64,000 nucleotides of DNA, taken from RUG334 sp045599645 (GTDB lineage Bacteria; Muiribacteriota; Ozemobacteria; Ozemobacterales; Ozemobacteraceae). This document shows positions 62,247-64,000 of this stretch, one piece after another. Both the position numbers and the translations under genes were made by a program. The stretch spans positions 1 to 64,000 of the forward strand of contig JAZRWI010000076.1 of assembly GCA_045599645.1 (NCBI GenBank). Reading direction: 5' to 3'. Numbering within the stretch: the stretch's first letter is position 1; each line of letters opens with the position of its first letter. Under the pieces are notes generated by a model that worked only from the letters and a program-made list of their open reading frames with translations, ran no database searches and had not been told where the DNA came from.

Positions 62247-62711
62247 TTATAAATCACACCTAGACAACCATCTAGGTTCATGCTTATGCGGATGTGGAGT
62301 AAGGTCTGCTACTTTATAAAATCCTGCTTTTCCAATATATAGTCTGTGAAGAACAGGCCTGTCTGGATTCATAGTAAGCTCAAGATGCTTAAGTCCTTGT
62401 TTTTTGGCAACTTCCTTTACATGAAGCAGCAGCTTTGTGCCATATCCTTGGTTAAAGTATTCTTTTGCAACAGCAAAACCAAACACATCAGCAGAATCGC
62501 CGTCAAAGCTTCTAAGTATTACAGTTTCGGCAATTATTTTCCCATTTAATGCAAGACAAAACAGAGAGCCACCGCGGGCAAACTGTGAAAAATTGAAAAC
62601 AGAAATCCCGTCTTCACCAAAGCCCTGCATATCTATTTCAGAAACACGTTCCAAGCTTTCCCAATCCTGTGGATCCGGTTGTATAAATTCGATAATATCC
62701 TGCTGCGACAT
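62247..62711 (-). CDS. GNAT family N-acetyltransferase
   Basis: A 154-residue acetyltransferase that should use acetyl-CoA. The acetyl-CoA site is FGFAVAKEYFNQGYGTKLL (Q/RxxGxG/A type), with GLKHLELTMNPDRPVLHRLYIGKAGF giving the C-terminal strand and Tyr region (given here in parts: GLKHLELTMN, LYIGKAGF). The length is normal from ATG 62711, which has AGAGG upstream; longer upstream starts are improbable. Substrate unknown. Confidence 0.88.
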   Translation of the reverse strand: MSQQDIIEFIQPDPQDWESLERVSEIDMQGFGEDGISVFNFSQFARGGSLFCLALNGKIIAETVILRSFDGDSADVFGFAVAKEYFNQGYGTKLLLHVKEVAKKQGLKHLELTMNPDRPVLHRLYIGKAGFYKVADLTPHPHKHEPRWLSRCDL

Positions 62712-62784
62712 AAGCCTATGACCTCTAGTATGATGTGCTGCTAATAAAACACAAATAAGCACTAATAGCAATATAATAATGTCA

Positions 62785-62814
62785 TTGAAAAAGACACTCG
62801 GCTTTTAGTATAAT
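62785..62814 (+). promoter_or_regulatory. Promoter of the DUF535 gene
   Basis: TTGAAA (62785-62790), 18 bp, TATAAT (62809-62814), 27 bp before the ATG. Confidence 0.65.
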
Positions 62815-62840
62815 CAAACTTAACGTATGGAATCAGAAAA

Positions 62841-63785
62841 ATGAAACTAAGACAACTGTTAGATATTGGCCAAAAGCTTTATCATTGGCGTCCACAAAAA
62901 ATAATCAATTATCGATGGATGCCAATATTCCTGCTTCGTTGCTTCATTGCCAGAAAAGAAATAAATACCTTAGAACAGCATCTTACCCGCACAAAGCTAG
63001 GAAAAGATTTTTTTGAGCAGCATACACCTATCTGGTTTCAGTTGACACGTGAAAATTTTCATATGAAGTCAACAGCCAAGGAACGACTTAGTTATATGCT
63101 AAATACCTGGGATTTTTTTGAAGATTGTTTACCTGAAGAAGCCAGACAAAAAATATATTGCGAGAACAATGATTCGTTTAAAATTTGGGAAAATAAAACA
63201 GACGACCAGAATCTATATCTTGAACTGAATTTCGTTGATGGTGAAATAAAAGAAGGTTGTATGACCATTAGACTGATTCAGAATGAAACAGTTGTCTACC
63301 ACATGAATTTCTGGATAAATGAAATAGACAAGGCCAACAAAAAGGTTTCTGCCTACATTGGTTGCCATCAAGGATCCAAAGATGGCTTAGATATAAACAG
63401 AGACCTGACCAAACAACTTTTTGGTTGCCGACCCAAAAATTTCGTATTTATAGCATTACAGGAGTTATTAGCCCACTTAGGAATCACAGGGTTATATGCT
63501 GTTTCCAGCGAAGGGCATTACTCAAACAAATTCCATGGCGACAAGCGAAAGCCCAAAGTATCATATAATGATTTCTGGACCGAATGCGGTGGCACTATCT
63601 GCACAGACAAACGCTTTTTCTCAATGCCTCTTCACGACAAACGCAAAACCATGGAAGAAATCCCCTCCAAAAAGCGTTCCACCTACCGCAAACGCTACGA
63701 ACTATTAGACCAGGTTTCAGAAGCAATAAAAAACAGCTGCACAATCTCTAAGAATTTGAAAGAAACCATTGATTATGATAAATAA
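62841..63785 (+). CDS. DUF535 (VirK/YbjX) family protein
   Basis: A 314-residue cytoplasmic protein. DUF535 landmarks are YIGCHQGSKDGLDINRDLTK, then LFGCRPKNFVFIALQELLAH and YAVSSEGHYSN and YNDFWTECGG. VirK/YbjX proteins affect virulence-protein localisation and cell-surface properties in enterobacteria, but no biochemical activity is settled. A strong promoter lies upstream. The next gene overlaps its end by 11 bp. Confidence 0.85.
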   Translation: MKLRQLLDIGQKLYHWRPQKIINYRWMPIFLLRCFIARKEINTLEQHLTRTKLGKDFFEQHTPIWFQLTRENFHMKSTAKERLSYMLNTWDFFEDCLPEEARQKIYCENNDSFKIWENKTDDQNLYLELNFVDGEIKEGCMTIRLIQNETVVYHMNFWINEIDKANKKVSAYIGCHQGSKDGLDINRDLTKQLFGCRPKNFVFIALQELLAHLGITGLYAVSSEGHYSNKFHGDKRKPKVSYNDFWTECGGTICTDKRFFSMPLHDKRKTMEEIPSKKRSTYRKRYELLDQVSEAIKNSCTISKNLKETIDYDK

Positions 63786-64000
63786 AGATGTAATGCGGAT
63801 TATTGCATATACTATCATATTTATTACGTTTTTGATTTCCTTCGGTTCTTTTATCTATACAGGGTATGCCTCCAATACAACTAAGGTTTATTCTTTTTTT
63901 GCCAGTCTTGGTTATTTTTGGCTGGTTCTCTGGTTCATATTAGGCTTACCAAGCTGGATTCTTTCAAAAATAATAAACAAAACTAAAGTTTTTTACAGCA
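63775..64000 (+). CDS. Membrane protein, truncated by the window end
   Basis: An open frame from ATG 63775 runs off the end (75 codons seen). It starts MINKDVMRIIAYTIIFITF, with two hydrophobic segments (about 8-29 and 40-63). It overlaps the DUF535 gene by 11 bp, suggesting coupling, though no ribosome site is clear. A second possible start is the ATG at 63793. The family cannot be told from the visible part. Confidence 0.6.
   Translation, partial: MINKDVMRIIAYTIIFITFLISFGSFIYTGYASNTTKVYSFFASLGYFWLVLWFILGLPSWILSKIINKTKVFYS

Noticed and set aside
1..64000. tRNA, rRNA, prophage, plasmid origin or defence system
   Set aside because: No such sequence or hallmark gene was recognised on reading through; a tRNA scan and profile search would be decisive.

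Overview
The window looks like chromosomal DNA from an anaerobic, Gram-negative-type (diderm) bacterium with moderately AT-rich DNA. The evidence for an outer membrane is a lipid A kinase (lpxK), a large protein with a beta-barrel-like sequence and a C-terminal Phe, an RlpA-like lipoprotein and a Skp-like periplasmic protein. Anaerobiosis is suggested by a desulfoferrodoxin-type superoxide reductase. No rRNA or tRNA gene was found, and the phylum cannot be fixed from the sequence alone. Candidatus Riflebacteria or a similar deep-branching gut or sediment lineage is a guess only. The intergenic repeats resemble those common in gut anaerobes.

Layout. 1-2.2 kb: a complete IS1182-type insertion sequence. 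2.2-6.2 kb: a multiple-monosaccharide ABC transporter (mmsB-mmsA-chvE, minus strand), bounded on both sides by near-identical hairpin repeats. 6.3-6.6 kb: a small IS-derived (MITE-like) element sitting inside a dispersed repeat. 6.7-18.2 kb: one secreted protein of 3812 residues with fibronectin III-like domains, a DUF2341 domain and seven regularly spaced EF-hand-like loops. 18.5-26.7 kb: a likely operon of three type IV pilin-like/pseudopilin proteins, a Skp-like protein and a 1647-residue secreted protein. I read it as a minor-pilin plus tip-protein system. 27.7-32.8 kb: ftsY and smc. 33.2-37.7 kb: an orphan xanthine dehydrogenase molybdenum subunit, a polytopic membrane protein and lpxK.

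37.9-43.8 kb (minus strand): a CsaB-like pyruvyl transferase; a superoxide reductase cluster with three membrane peptides of 22-28 residues; and three glycosyltransferase domains in two genes, downstream of dnaB. 45.3-47.6 kb: the conserved rpsF-ssb-rpsR-DUF2232-rplI cluster with a good promoter. 48.0-50.6 kb: a GT4 glycosyltransferase and murC. 50.9-57.2 kb (minus strand): a cell-envelope cluster of a LysM/M23 peptidase, an outer-membrane barrel, a FecR-like/carboxypeptidase-regulatory protein and an FN3 lipoprotein. 57.6-64 kb: a DUF3465-like protein, an RlpA-like lipoprotein, a TlpA-like thioredoxin, an AlbA_2 protein, a HEAT-repeat membrane protein, a GNAT acetyltransferase, a DUF535 protein and a truncated membrane protein.

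The most unusual content is between the genes. At least six places hold arrays of tiny perfect hairpins. Each has arms of 3-8 bp, usually a 3-4 nt loop such as GAA, TTC, TAC or GTAA, and arm sequence that differs from unit to unit. The units are separated by a short linker that is constant within a locus (GTGAA/TTCAC, ATTCAT or ATATCG). The same hairpin design occurs inside a larger dispersed repeat found three times. These arrays, and the cluster of tiny membrane peptides around the superoxide reductase, are the best candidates for something little described.
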